Assembly: GCF_004120195.1 (NCBI RefSeq) | Contig: NZ_SCHN01000010.1 | Span: forward strand, 186,001-250,000 | Length of the DNA stretch: 64,000 nucleotides | Direction: 5' to 3' | DNA from: Enterovibrio baiacu | Lineage (GTDB): Bacteria > Pseudomonadota > Gammaproteobacteria > Enterobacterales > Vibrionaceae | Shown here: one piece after another, positions 36,208 through 45,582 of the stretch | How the letters are laid out: the number at the start of each line of letters is the position of its first letter | How positions within the stretch are numbered: the stretch's first letter is position 1 | Translations under genes and position numbers: made by a program | The notes under the pieces: model-generated | What the model saw: the letters and a program-made list of their open reading frames with translations, nothing else | What the model was told of the DNA's origin: nothing | The model's database searches: none

Positions 36208-37125
36208 CTAAGAAAGTTGAGGCGGTACTTCCGCGACCATTCTTTGTATCAAGGCTTTTAGTCGTTTCGGCTGGTGGCGGTCTTTGTGATAAAGCAAATA
36301 GAGCGGCACTTTTTCCACTTCCCAATCAGAAAATACGTTCTCTAATCTGCCCGCTTGAACATGGCTTTCGCAGTAAAGCGCTGGGAGTCGACAAATGCCG
36401 TTTCCTTGTAGCGACGCGCTCATTAGCACATGGCCATTTTTACATTGTAAATTTCCTTTCACGTCGACATCGACATGCTGAGAATGCGCATCCACTTTTA
36501 CGTAACGCCAACGCGTGACCGATCCCGTCAAACAATCGTGCTTCTGCAAATCTCTAGGGTGTTCGAGGCGACCGTGCAGCGACAAATAATGCGGCGCTGC
36601 GTAGGTGCCGATTTCAATGTCACCCAAGTAGCGGCCAATTAATCGTGAATCATTCAGCGCGCCCATTCGTAGTACGAGGTCAAAACGGGATTCAATCAGA
36701 TCAACGCGCTCGCTGCTGAAATCCAGTTCAACATGAATATCAGGGTGGTCAAAACAAAAGCGGTGGATCACATCACCCACCAGCGATTCCCCTAATATGC
36801 CCCCGACACAGTTCACCGCGATGCGACCGCGCAATTGGTCTGAATCATCAATGGCATCCGAAATGGCATCATCAATCTGCATCATCGCCACTTGGCAACG
36901 TGTAAAGAAGGCTTCACCTGCGGTGGTTAAACGTTGAGAACGTGTCGTACGAATAATGAGTTGAACGCCGAGGCGGCTTTCAAGCTGACTAAGCTGACGT
37001 GACATGTGCGCCCGTGATGCACCGAGCTTTTCTGCTGCTTTGGAAAAGCTGCCAGATTCGGCAATCGCCACGAACGCACGGATATCACTGAGGTTGTCAT
37101 TCAATGGATCTTTATTGGTGCTCAT
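36208..37125 (-). CDS. LysR-family regulator
   Basis: 305 residues. The DNA-binding winged helix is near residues 18-45 (GSFSKAAEKLGASRAHMSRQ) and the rest is the co-inducer domain (IAVNCVGGILGESL). Divergent from the short-chain dehydrogenase gene with 126 bases between the start codons, so it most likely controls that gene. The gap holds the promoters; no clear palindrome of the T-N11-A kind could be singled out by eye. Confidence 0.9.
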   Translation of the reverse strand: MSTNKDPLNDNLSDIRAFVAIAESGSFSKAAEKLGASRAHMSRQLSQLESRLGVQLIIRTTRSQRLTTAGEAFFTRCQVAMMQIDDAISDAIDDSDQLRGRIAVNCVGGILGESLVGDVIHRFCFDHPDIHVELDFSSERVDLIESRFDLVLRMGALNDSRLIGRYLGDIEIGTYAAPHYLSLHGRLEHPRDLQKHDCLTGSVTRWRYVKVDAHSQHVDVDVKGNLQCKNGHVLMSASLQGNGICRLPALYCESHVQAGRLENVFSDWEVEKVPLYLLYHKDRHQPKRLKALIQRMVAEVPPQLS

Positions 37126-37251
37126 TACACAACACTGAGTTTTATTGTGACATATATATCAACAATCATGACTTATTTAGAATGCAGCCTCAATAAGAAA
37201 CACCCAATAAAAACGCAATAACAAAAACAAACAATCCGATCGAGGTAGAAC

Positions 37252-37971
37252 ATGAAAAAGTTAGTTGTTATCACAGGTGCAAGTTCAGGCATTGGTGAAG
37301 CCATCGCAAAACAATTCTCAGCGCAAGGTCATCCACTGTTGCTGCTTGCGCGTCGTGTTGATCGCTTAGAAGCCTTAAACCTACCAAACACCTTATGCAA
37401 ACACGTGGATGTCACTGATAAAGCCTCTTTTGATGACGCGATCGCGGCGGCAGAAGCCATGTATGGCGAAGCGGATTTACTGGTTAACAATGCTGGTGTG
37501 ATGTTGTTGGGCGACATGGCAACGCAAGATGCTGCGGAATGGCAGACCATGTTTAACGTGAACGTGGTGGGTTTGATGAACGGCATGCAAGCAGTGCTCG
37601 CGCCAATGATTGCGCGCAACAGCGGCACCATCATCAACATCAGTTCAGTTGCAGGCCGTAAAACCTTCCCTAACCATGCGGCGTACTGCGGCACAAAATT
37701 CGCGGTACATGCGATTTCTGAAAACGTTCGTGAAGAAGTGGCAGCCGCAAACGTTCGCGTGATCACCATTGCCCCTGGCGCAGTAGAAACCGAATTGCTT
37801 TCTCACACCACCAGTGACGAAATCAAAGCGGGCTACGAAAGCTGGAAAGAAGACATGGGCGGCATCCTCGCGGCAGATGACATTGCGAATGCCGTGACCT
37901 ACGCATACAGCCAACCACAGAATGTGTGTGTCCGTGAAATCGTACTAACGGCGACGCGCCAACAGCCGTAA
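37252..37971 (+). CDS. Short-chain dehydrogenase/reductase (YdfG-like)
   Basis: 239 residues. Classical SDR: cofactor motif TGASSGIGEA at 8-17, NNAGV near 82, catalytic Ser in ISSVAG near 135 and YxxxK in YCGTKFAV near 148-152. The basic residues after the first motif (LLARRVDRL) favour NADP. It is of the size and type of serine/3-hydroxy acid dehydrogenases such as YdfG, but the substrate is uncertain. GAGGTAGAAC precedes the ATG. Confidence 0.9.
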   Translation: MKKLVVITGASSGIGEAIAKQFSAQGHPLLLLARRVDRLEALNLPNTLCKHVDVTDKASFDDAIAAAEAMYGEADLLVNNAGVMLLGDMATQDAAEWQTMFNVNVVGLMNGMQAVLAPMIARNSGTIINISSVAGRKTFPNHAAYCGTKFAVHAISENVREEVAAANVRVITIAPGAVETELLSHTTSDEIKAGYESWKEDMGGILAADDIANAVTYAYSQPQNVCVREIVLTATRQQP

Positions 37972-37997
37972 GGTTTTTGGAAGCCAGTTAAGCAAAA

Positions 37998-38024
37998 AAG
38001 CCATCTGAAAAGATGGCTTTTTTC
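37998..38024 (+). terminator. Terminator after SDR gene
   Basis: Stem AAGCCATCT / AGATGGCTT with GAAA tetraloop (37998-38019) and a following T run. Confidence 0.92.
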
Positions 38025-38103
38025 GTTCTGCTGCTCACCGTTGATACGTATCGTGCTTTGTTGCGTTTTGATCAGCGAGTGGCGATGATCCGTCTTGTTC
38101 ATT

Positions 38104-38120
38104 ATGTTATGTTATAACAT
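38104..38120. promoter_or_regulatory. Zur box (zinc-uptake repressor operator)
   Basis: ATGTTAT-GTT-ATAACAT: perfect 7-base inverted repeat with three central bases, matching the gammaproteobacterial Zur consensus ATGTTAT-AnT-ATAACAT except in the centre. It lies 29 bases before the ATG of the CobW-type gene, so zinc-loaded Zur would block this promoter and zinc shortage would release it. Confidence 0.85.
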
Positions 38121-38148
38121 AACTAAAAATAGTGAAGAGACGCTAGCA

Positions 38149-39354
38149 ATGTCGTCAAGTGTGCAAAACAAGCTGCCAGTCACTGTGCTGTCTGGCTTCC
38201 TTGGTGCTGGAAAAACCACCATCCTCAGTCATTTACTCAACAACGTAGACGGAAAGAAAATCGCCGTCATCGTGAATGACATGAGCGAAATCAACATCGA
38301 TGCGGCGATCGTGAAAGACCAAGTCTCGTTGAATCACAGCCAAGAAAAACTCGTTGAAATGAGTAACGGCTGCATCTGTTGTACGCTGCGAGAAGATTTA
38401 CTGATTGAAGTGTCCGCGCTTGCCAACAGCGGAAAGTTTGATTACCTCGTGATTGAATCCACCGGCATTTCAGAGCCTCTTCCTGTTGCTGAAACCTTCA
38501 CGTTCGCGGATGAAAATGGCGTTTCACTGTCTGATGTTGCCGAGCTCGACACCATGGTCACCGTGGTCGATGCCGTCAACTTTTTAAAGGATTTTGACGA
38601 AGCCAAAGATCTTACCGAAACGGCAGAATCGCTGGGCGAAGAGGACGAGCGAAGTGTGGCGGATCTTCTTGTCGATCAAGTTGAGTTCGCCGATGTCATT
38701 CTGATCAGCAAAACAGACGTGGCCTCGCCCGACGAGCTTCAGCGTTTAATCGCCATCCTCAAGAGCCTCAACACCGAAGCCAAAATCATCCCGATAGCAG
38801 AAGGCAAGGTAGACACAGATGCCATCTTGAACACCCGTCTCTTTGATTTCGAGCGTGCCCAACAAGCCCCGGGTTGGCTAAAGGAAATGCGCGGCGAACA
38901 CATACCCGAGACGGAAGAGTACAACATTGGCAGCTTCAGCTACTTGGCGCGACGTCCTTTCCATCCTGAAAAATTCCATCAATTCCTTCATCGCACCGAA
39001 AACTACGGGAAGTTGCTGCGTTCGAAAGGGTATTTCTGGCTAGCGTCTCACCCTGATTTCGCATGGCAATGGAGCCAAGCGGGTGGCATGGCGAGATACG
39101 GTGCAGCGGGACTCTTTTGGAAAGCCGTTCCAAAAGAAGACTGGCCGACAGACAGCGATTACCTCGAATCAATCCAAAAACAATGGGTAGAACCTTTCGG
39201 CGATAAGCGACAGGAGCTTGTCTTCATTGGGCAAGGGCTAGATCAGGCGCAAATGATGGCTGATTTGGATGCGTGCTTGTTGAGCGACGATGAACTATCA
39301 AAAGGCCACGCTTACTGGCAAGGCGTAAACGACCCATTTATTACCGCGGAGTGA
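38149..39354 (+). CDS. CobW/COG0523 GTPase, zinc metallochaperone
   Basis: 401 residues of the G3E/CobW family. P-loop GFLGAGKTT near 17, the metal-binding CxCC motif ([12 protein letters not shown]) near 75, the conserved ESTGISEP near 105, and the C-terminal CobW_C domain. The family moves metal ions; the Zur box in front and the DUF1826 gene behind (5 bases after the stop) make it a zinc-starvation metallochaperone of the ZigA/YciC type. The ATG at 38149 gives the family start (a few residues before LPVTVLSG); the open frame from 38095 runs through the operator and is not used. Confidence 0.9.
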   Translation: MSSSVQNKLPVTVLSGFLGAGKTTILSHLLNNVDGKKIAVIVNDMSEINIDAAIVKDQVSLNHSQEKLVEMSNGCICCTLREDLLIEVSALANSGKFDYLVIESTGISEPLPVAETFTFADENGVSLSDVAELDTMVTVVDAVNFLKDFDEAKDLTETAESLGEEDERSVADLLVDQVEFADVILISKTDVASPDELQRLIAILKSLNTEAKIIPIAEGKVDTDAILNTRLFDFERAQQAPGWLKEMRGEHIPETEEYNIGSFSYLARRPFHPEKFHQFLHRTENYGKLLRSKGYFWLASHPDFAWQWSQAGGMARYGAAGLFWKAVPKEDWPTDSDYLESIQKQWVEPFGDKRQELVFIGQGLDQAQMMADLDACLLSDDELSKGHAYWQGVNDPFITAE

Positions 39355-39358
39355 CCAC

Positions 39359-40048
39359 ATGTATTCTGATATTTCCCCTACTCAAACGAGCGACACCGAA
39401 CATCATCCAGCGGCGCTTCTGACACGCACAGAAGCGATTGGCCCGCATCCAACCGTGCTGGGTGATATCTACCGTGATGACACCAACATTGCGATTTGGG
39501 AGCGCGATCTTCCAGAGGCGGTTCAACATGCGGTTAGCGCCTTGATCAGTGAAAAGCCTCATTACGGCGTATCGCTCAACGTCACACCAGACAATGTGCG
39601 TGAAGGCCTAGAAGAGTCGCTCGATCTTGTGGTGCATCAAACGCTGATTAATGACATCGAACTGCTGGTGAACATGTTTTGCTGTTTGTTCGATCTCAAG
39701 CGAGTCGGTTTACGATTAACCGTGATTGATAAAGCCATGTGCCCGCGTTTTCACACCGACAAAGTCCCGTGCCGCTTGGTCACCACGTATCAAAACGTCG
39801 CGACAGAATGGCTACCGCATAACGTGGTTGATCAAACGAAGTTGGGCAGAGGAAGTAACGGGAAACCGGATAGCGAGTCTGGTCTGTATGCGCATGCAGA
39901 AGACATCCGTCAGCTCAACTGTTTTGACGTCGCCTTACTCAAAGGAGAAAGCTGGGAAGGAAACGAAGAAGCAGGTCTTGTGCACCGATCCCCCGCGCAT
40001 GATCCCGACCAAAGCCGACTGCTTTTAACGCTCGATTTTGCGGATTGA
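39359..40048 (+). CDS. DUF1826 family protein of the Zur regulon
   Basis: 229 residues. It matches the DUF1826 pattern as I know it (YGVSLNVTPDNV near the middle, FHTDKVPCRLVTTYQ, then LPHNVVDQTK and a late HRSP). The FHxD and later His recall iron- or zinc-dependent dioxygenase folds, but no activity is known. It begins 5 bases after the CobW-type gene and thus belongs to the same zinc-controlled operon. The family often accompanies COG0523 genes, which supports the Zur reading. Confidence 0.82.
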   Translation: MYSDISPTQTSDTEHHPAALLTRTEAIGPHPTVLGDIYRDDTNIAIWERDLPEAVQHAVSALISEKPHYGVSLNVTPDNVREGLEESLDLVVHQTLINDIELLVNMFCCLFDLKRVGLRLTVIDKAMCPRFHTDKVPCRLVTTYQNVATEWLPHNVVDQTKLGRGSNGKPDSESGLYAHAEDIRQLNCFDVALLKGESWEGNEEAGLVHRSPAHDPDQSRLLLTLDFAD

Positions 40049-40112
40049 TAGGATTATAACGCTGCACGCAGCCCCGCATGGAAGGCTCGAGGTCACGTTT
40101 AATGATTGAATG

Positions 40113-40142
40113 AAAAACGCTGGACCATTGGCCAGCGTTTTT
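40113..40142. terminator. Two-way terminator
   Basis: Stem AAAAACGCTGG / CCAGCGTTTTT (40113-40123, 40132-40142) with an 8-base loop, between the convergent DUF1826 gene and the metalloprotease-like gene. Confidence 0.9.
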
Positions 40143-40149
40143 CATGCTA

Positions 40150-41040
40150 TTAATTTTCTACAACCAAACTATCAAATGGTTGCCCTTGCGGATTTTGACC
40201 GCTGTACATTGTCTTCAAAACACGCTCGGCGTTTTTGCCCCATGCACCATCGAATCCGAACCCACTAAAATGGTTATACATGCCTAACGCGTGGGAAAAC
40301 TCATGTGTAGCAACATCTTGAGGCGCTGTTGCATTACATGTAATCAGCCCGTTATTCGCACCTGCAACACTGTCTAAATTCACCCATGTGAATCTATGAT
40401 CACGGCTCCACTGAATTGCTGGATATTTTATCCCGTAATCGGTGGCAGATACGATATGTGAGGACATATTGTATGAAAACGGTGCGCTGGAGACAGTTCC
40501 CTGACTACAGAAGCCACTCATTAAACCAATTGATGTACCTTGGCTTAATATGAATCCCCAATCGGTATCTAAACCGGATAGGTCGATGTTATAGGGGTCA
40601 GAAATGTCAATATTAACCACACCTTTGCGGTCAAACATCTGGTAGCCCACTAATCCTTCGATATAGTCCATCGTTGCAACGAAACGTGCATCAGCCTTTT
40701 CTCGATAGTAAACAGGGATAAGTTTCCCTTCGACAAATCGCGTTAATCCGGGATTTTGCGGAGCTTCAGAGCCATCATCAAAACAATATAAGGCAGAGTT
40801 GCACATGTCTGGGTTTAAGTAGTCTGTTACTCCCCAAGTTTGGCCTGAGCTATTTTTTTCACACAAACCACCTTCAGCTTGGTTTGTACACTTTACTGCA
40901 CTCGCTACCTGTTCAACTGTGTAGCTCTTACTCTCTTTATCACCACTGTCACTACCAGTGCCACATCCGGTAACGGCAAAAATCGACAATGCGAGTGTTG
41001 AGATTTTTAGTGTATTTATACTCAAGAGATTACCAATCAA
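40150..41040 (-). CDS. Metzincin-like zinc metalloprotease lipoprotein
   Basis: 296 residues. Lipoprotein signal with lipobox AVTGC (Cys26). The zinc motif is HEFSHALGMYNH (H246, E247, H250, G253, H257): like metzincins HExxHxxGxxH but with the third His one place later, Asn taking the usual place. A possible Met-turn (LKTMYSG, M278) follows, as in metzincins. Several cysteine pairs in the exported part fit disulfides. It is likely an envelope protease or a derived non-proteolytic protein. There is no ATG: the frame starts with TTG (41040 or 41025), so the start is uncertain. It stands alone after a terminator. Confidence 0.7.
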   Translation of the reverse strand: MIGNLLSINTLKISTLALSIFAVTGCGTGSDSGDKESKSYTVEQVASAVKCTNQAEGGLCEKNSSGQTWGVTDYLNPDMCNSALYCFDDGSEAPQNPGLTRFVEGKLIPVYYREKADARFVATMDYIEGLVGYQMFDRKGVVNIDISDPYNIDLSGLDTDWGFILSQGTSIGLMSGFCSQGTVSSAPFSYNMSSHIVSATDYGIKYPAIQWSRDHRFTWVNLDSVAGANNGLITCNATAPQDVATHEFSHALGMYNHFSGFGFDGAWGKNAERVLKTMYSGQNPQGQPFDSLVVEN

Positions 41041-41491
41041 TTAAAAAAAACGGCCAATGGTAAGTGGTTAGCCTTCCTAAATAATTGATTTTTGTCACCG
41101 CTAAACTCTTTTGCACAACTTATGAACGTTTTTCACGGCATTTCTGTCAAGAGGAAATGAGGCAACGACATTTGAAGCGTGTTCTTATGCGAAACGGCGT
41201 GCTTTTGCCCCATTTTGTGTTACAAAAAACAAATCGAGTCTGTATCATTTAAGGAGTTCTTGCTAGATTTTCTCATGACAATTTTATACAAGTCTTGAAA
41301 ACTTTCATTCTTTAGCTTTTTCGTAAAATCATACCTCCCTTTTAAGTGTGCTTAGGTTGATCGGGGAGATAAGTCAAGGTTCGATTCCTTGGACGTATGT
41401 TGGCTCCATAGCTCTTTTTTTTGTGCTTTTGCGTTACTTTAGTATCCAGTTGGCTTCGTCAACCACTGCAGACAAAAATCAGGAGGTTTCT
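41041..41491. other. Non-coding, AT-rich spacer
   Basis: No convincing gene. It contains one stem with a TTCGATT loop (CAAGG 41375-41379, CCTTG 41387-41391) that looks like a tRNA T-arm, but no anticodon arm or acceptor stem can be built around it. A GTG-led frame from 41348 runs into the small ORF that follows. Confidence 0.4.
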
Positions 41492-41596
41492 ATGAGACAT
41501 ACATTATTAGCTAGTACTCGCGTTCTCTTTAGTTCATTATTTGAAACAATATGGGCTATTGGAGTCGGCTGCGTCGCTGGCCACTTATCAACCTAA
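41492..41596 (+). CDS. Possible 34-residue small protein
   Basis: ATG with an ideal AGGAGG six bases upstream, then 34 codons (begins MRHTLLASTRVLF, ends VGCVAGHLST) with a moderately hydrophobic segment, and a hairpin-like stretch after it. The strong ribosome site is the main support. A longer version from a GTG at 41348 (82 residues, one TM segment) is possible. Function unknown. Confidence 0.35.
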   Translation: MRHTLLASTRVLFSSLFETIWAIGVGCVAGHLST

Positions 41597-41721
41597 GTGC
41601 ACTTTTTACTCGCCTTAAAAAGGCAAGTGATCCATAGAGTTATTTTCATTTTTAAATATTTCAACCACGTAGTTAGTTAATTATTATAATTTTATTAAAT
41701 TTATACGCGAACAAGATAGAT

Positions 41722-42684
41722 ATGTATAGAAAAATAATTTTTCCACATGTTCATGAAAAAAAACAATTTGGTCATGCCTTAGTCCGTTGCTTTGAAAAAT
41801 TTGACAAAATATTTGATACATCACCATATAAATCTTTTGCTGTTTACTCTGACTATTCTGGTAAGACAAATGGCGATTACAATGTGTATAGCTTTTTGTT
41901 TACTCCGATTGATACAACTGGAGTCTACTATCACAAAGTTGAACAGGCTCGGAAATACTATGGTCTTGAAAGAGGAGAGATCTCTTTTAAAAAAATGGGG
42001 CACAATGAACGCATGCTAAAAGTGGCTAATGAGGCTTTAAGAGCCTCAAATAATAGTCTTCCAGGGATTCTGGTCAATGTATGTATAGATAAAAGTGTAA
42101 ATTCATTGTTTACTGATCAACAGAGAAATAGTAAGAAATATCTGAATAGAATATTGTTGGATGGTGGGTTTAAGAGCATACCAAAAAATAGCATTGAAAC
42201 GGCACTTAGAATTTCCCACATATTTTCATTTCTATCCACCACATTTCTTTCAAAAGAACACCTGATTTTTTGGATGTCTGATAACGAAGATGATTTTTAC
42301 CCTAAGAGTAACGAGAAAATCCGAAAGGAATTTATTCAGTTGCTTGACCGAGTTTTGCCATTGTATACAAAAGAAGGTTTCGAGTTTTTGAATTTCTGTG
42401 TTCAAGGTTCGGTAGACGCCAAGTGGCATCGAGAGCTTGTAAGCCTCGTCGATATGAGTGCGGCTGGAATCAATGATATTCTTACTCTTAATAAAAAAGA
42501 AAAGGAATTACCAAAAAAATCAGAGTTAGTAGGCAAATGGCTATCGCTACCTACTGGTTTGTCCTTACAAAAGTTCAACTTGCTTATTACCAGAAATAAA
42601 ACTGATGTACTTAGTGGAAGTATTTCACTAGATTACAACGGAGACCGTTCAAATATGGTAGAAATACCAATTACTCAAATATGA
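41722..42684 (+). CDS. Unknown protein, possibly DUF3800-like
   Basis: 320 residues, AT-rich (far more than its neighbours), so probably acquired. An early YSDYSGKTNGDYNVYSFLF recalls the Asp/Ser-Gly start of DUF3800 proteins, a little-known RNase-H-fold family found with phages and defence genes; later acidic sites (FWMSDNEDDF, SLVDMSAAGINDI) would fit further metal ligands. This assignment is tentative. No partner gene is visible apart from the small ORF before it. Ribosome site weak (AAGATAG). Confidence 0.5.
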   Translation: MYRKIIFPHVHEKKQFGHALVRCFEKFDKIFDTSPYKSFAVYSDYSGKTNGDYNVYSFLFTPIDTTGVYYHKVEQARKYYGLERGEISFKKMGHNERMLKVANEALRASNNSLPGILVNVCIDKSVNSLFTDQQRNSKKYLNRILLDGGFKSIPKNSIETALRISHIFSFLSTTFLSKEHLIFWMSDNEDDFYPKSNEKIRKEFIQLLDRVLPLYTKEGFEFLNFCVQGSVDAKWHRELVSLVDMSAAGINDILTLNKKEKELPKKSELVGKWLSLPTGLSLQKFNLLITRNKTDVLSGSISLDYNGDRSNMVEIPITQI

Positions 42685-42999
42685 TTACTTATTCATTCAA
42701 TAGACAACAGAATTATTTTGGCTGCATCAGCAGCCAACACCTCTCAAAAAACAAAGCCGTCTACTTCGTTTCCCCAAACTAAAGTTATCCGAAACAGACA
42801 CTCGAGTGTGCAATCCCTAACTCGAAATTGTCCAAAAGCGATTTAGGGCAATCCCCCTAAACCGCCAAAAAGCTGCCAATGTCGGGCTTTGCTTTCCACA
42901 ATACCAATATTCCCAGTTCTAGCACGCTATACGGTTTGACAGCTGACGTTGGCCCGTCCTTTACTTGGTGATGCGTATATAGTGACTAGGGAATCAGGC
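42685..42999. other. Non-coding spacer before uvrB-like gene
   Basis: 315 bases with no ORF or clear hairpin terminator. GC rises here from the AT-rich insert to the normal level. No LexA-type CTGT-N8-ACAG box was seen by eye in front of the uvrB-like gene. Confidence 0.4.
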
Positions 43000-44982
43000 A
43001 TGGGTCAGCACACTTTTTTGCTTCACTCTAAGAATTCACCGGCGGGCGATCAGCCAGAAGCGATAGCAAAGCTCATCGCAGGGATTGAGGCGGGGAAAAC
43101 GCATCAGACATTGCGGGGCGTAACAGGATCAGGCAAGACATTCACCATGGCAAACATCATTCATCGTTTGCAGCGACCCACCCTTATTCTTGCGCACAAC
43201 AAGACGTTAGCCGCCCAGCTTTACCATGAAATGCTGGCGTTTTTTCCGCAAAACGCCGTGGAGTATTTTGTCTCTTACTATGATTACTATCAGCCCGAAG
43301 TCTATATTCCTGGCAGTCAACGTTTTATCAGAAAAGACTCCGCGGTGAATGCGCAGCTTGAACGCTTGCGGCTGTCGACCACGAAAGCGCTGATTGAGCG
43401 TAAAGATGTGATTGTGGTGGCGTCTGTGTCCTCGGTATATGGTCTGGGCTCACCCGATGACTACCGAGCGCTGCAAATTCCGGTAGCGCTTGGGGCGCAA
43501 CTCAATCTTATGGCACTGGAGAACCAACTGGCCAAACTCCACTATGAGCCCGGCGGTGAGCCTTTGTCGCGAGGGAGCTACCGTATTAGCCCGCGTAAGG
43601 TGGATATTTTCCCGGCAGATTCAGAAAAAGAAGCGATTGTGGTCATGCTCGACAACGCCAACGTCATTACGCAATTGTTGCGGGTGGATAATGCGACCGG
43701 AGAAATCCTGGGGGAGTTGGAACACTATCTGGTGTCACCCAAAACCCTGTATTCAACGTCTCCTGAACAGGTTGCCCGTGCCTGCAAAGCGATCGAAGCC
43801 GAGCTTGAAGAGCGCACTGCAGCGTTGAGTCGTAACCATCAGGTTGTGGAGGCTGCGCGGCTTTACGAACGCACCACACGTGACATAGAAATGCTGCGCT
43901 TGCAGGGGTATTGCGGCGGAATAGAGAACTATGCGTCTTACCTCACGGGTCGAGACACGCGCTTGCCACCAACGACCTTGATGGATTACCTCCCAAAAGG
44001 TGGGTTGCTGTTTATGGATGAATCCCACGTCATGGTGCCGCAAATTCATGCCATGTATAAGGGCGATCAAAGTCGTAAAGACACCCTGATTGACTATGGC
44101 TTCCGTTTGCCGTCTGCCAAATTTAACCGTCCTCTTAGCTTTGAAGAGTTTGAGAAGATCAAACCACAGACCATTTTTGTGTCAGCGACACCCGGTCATT
44201 ACGAGGTGCAACGCTCGGGGGGAGAGGTGGTTGATCAGGTGATACGCCCGACCGGATTACTCGACCCAGAGATTGAGATTGTGCCATTGGCGCAAACACA
44301 GGAAGACTTAATGGCACGGGTTCGCGCCTGCATTGAGGTTCAAGAACGGGTGTTAGTGACCACGCTCAGTAAGCAAAGTGCTGAAGCGCTTTACCATCAA
44401 TACATTGAGGCAGGCATCCGCTGCCAATACATTCATAGTGATGTGAAAACGGAAGACCGCATTGAGATCATCCGTCAACTTCGACGTGGTGAGCTGGATG
44501 TGTTGATTGGGATAAACCTACTGAGAGAGGGGCTAGATATTCCAGAGGCCTCATTGGTCGCAATTCTGAATGCAGACCATGCTGGCTTCCTACGCTCCAC
44601 GGAAGCACTGATTCAGATCATTGGACGTGCGGCCAGAAACGCGAAGGGTAAGGCTGTGCTCTATGCCGACAGTATTACACCAGCGATGCAAAGAGCCATG
44701 GATGAATCTAACCGTCGCCGTGCTAAGCAAATTGCTTATAACGAGGCGCATCAACTGCAGCCGAGAAGTTCGAGCCGGACGATTGATCCTGCCATAGCGC
44801 AACCACGTGAGAGCAAAGATGCCTTAATGTGCGCCACGCTTGAGGAACTGTGCCACCGGATCACGGAAACTGAGCGAGAACTGTTAAAGGAGTGTGCCGA
44901 AAATGGCGGAACGGAAAATGCGGAGACCAATGCCTTACGGGCGACGCTCGATACCCTCTATCGGCAGTATATCTTTATGTAA
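43000..44982 (+). CDS. UvrB-type excision nuclease subunit, divergent form
   Basis: 660 residues, the size of UvrB. Helicase motifs are complete: GVTGSGKTFT (motif I), the beta-hairpin YYDYYQPEVYIPGSQRF that clamps DNA, DESHVMVPQ (II), SATPGHYE (III), GINLLREGLDIPEASLVAI (V) and QIIGRAARN (VI). In the pathway UvrA loads UvrB at lesions and UvrC cuts. Compared with the E. coli protein as I recall it, the C-terminal UVR segment (LEELCHRITETERELLKECAEN) lacks the conserved FExAAxxRD, and the damage-hairpin neighbours differ. It may be a second UvrB beside a standard one elsewhere. ATG at 43000 with GGGAATCAGG; earlier starts are unlikely. Confidence 0.85.
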   Translation: MGQHTFLLHSKNSPAGDQPEAIAKLIAGIEAGKTHQTLRGVTGSGKTFTMANIIHRLQRPTLILAHNKTLAAQLYHEMLAFFPQNAVEYFVSYYDYYQPEVYIPGSQRFIRKDSAVNAQLERLRLSTTKALIERKDVIVVASVSSVYGLGSPDDYRALQIPVALGAQLNLMALENQLAKLHYEPGGEPLSRGSYRISPRKVDIFPADSEKEAIVVMLDNANVITQLLRVDNATGEILGELEHYLVSPKTLYSTSPEQVARACKAIEAELEERTAALSRNHQVVEAARLYERTTRDIEMLRLQGYCGGIENYASYLTGRDTRLPPTTLMDYLPKGGLLFMDESHVMVPQIHAMYKGDQSRKDTLIDYGFRLPSAKFNRPLSFEEFEKIKPQTIFVSATPGHYEVQRSGGEVVDQVIRPTGLLDPEIEIVPLAQTQEDLMARVRACIEVQERVLVTTLSKQSAEALYHQYIEAGIRCQYIHSDVKTEDRIEIIRQLRRGELDVLIGINLLREGLDIPEASLVAILNADHAGFLRSTEALIQIIGRAARNAKGKAVLYADSITPAMQRAMDESNRRRAKQIAYNEAHQLQPRSSSRTIDPAIAQPRESKDALMCATLEELCHRITETERELLKECAENGGTENAETNALRATLDTLYRQYIFM

Positions 44983-45142
44983 GCGGTTGTCATTTTTGAT
45001 GGGGGCGACTGCACCTAGACATGATATGAACCGCATCACGATGCAGTGACCTAAAGCTCATCGCTGACTCAGCGCACTGACCATCAATCGCGGATAGCGT
45101 TAAAATAGGAAAAACTGTTGATGTTCATAGGACGTGATAGTC

Positions 45143-45478
45143 ATGACGTTGTTAAGTGTGAAAAATGGGATTATTGGCTTGGCGGTCATGCTGCTCAGTG
45201 CGGCTGCGCATGCAGAAGCTGTTTGGATTGATACACGAAGTGCGGCGGAGCATTTTTTCGATAACATTCCGGGGGATGTTAGGTTTTCGCATTCGGATAT
45301 CGTGAAAGAAGTGACGGCGCTTTACCCTGATAAAAACCAAGAAATTCGCCTCTATTGCCTCAGTGGCGTGCGTTCGGGAAAAGCGATGGAAGCGCTCAAG
45401 GCAGAAGGCTACCAAAATGTGTTTAACGCGGGCGGCATTGCAGACGCGAGAGCGCAGCGCGGTTTACTTGATGAGTGA
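45143..45478 (+). CDS. Periplasmic single-domain rhodanese (PspE-like)
   Basis: 111 residues. Signal peptide (IIGLAVMLLSAAAHA, cleavage before EAVW) then one rhodanese domain with the active-site loop YCLSGVRSG: the Cys carries a persulfide in this family, and the Arg completes CxxGxR. Size and export match PspE, a periplasmic thiosulfate sulfurtransferase. AGGA lies upstream of ATG 45143; a GTG at 45134 is the other option. It is a single gene with its own terminator. Confidence 0.85.
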   Translation: MTLLSVKNGIIGLAVMLLSAAAHAEAVWIDTRSAAEHFFDNIPGDVRFSHSDIVKEVTALYPDKNQEIRLYCLSGVRSGKAMEALKAEGYQNVFNAGGIADARAQRGLLDE

Positions 45479-45507
45479 TTAAGCGACATTTTCCCCATCA
45501 GAATTGA

Positions 45508-45548
45508 AAAAGACCTTCATTGATTCATCACGTGAAGGTCTTTTTTTT
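45508..45548. terminator. Terminator after rhodanese gene
   Basis: Stem AGACCTTCA / TGAAGGTCT (45511-45519, 45533-45541), A-rich before and T8 after; it can serve both convergent genes. Confidence 0.9.
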
Positions 45549-45582
45549 GTCTGCTCGGTGGGTGTTTTTTAGCTGTGACGCT

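Noticed and set aside
41331-41410. tRNA-like T-arm (CAAGG-TTCGATT-CCTTG)
   Set aside because: Only the T-arm fits; the acceptor stem has a mismatch, the total length is too short and no anticodon arm can be formed.
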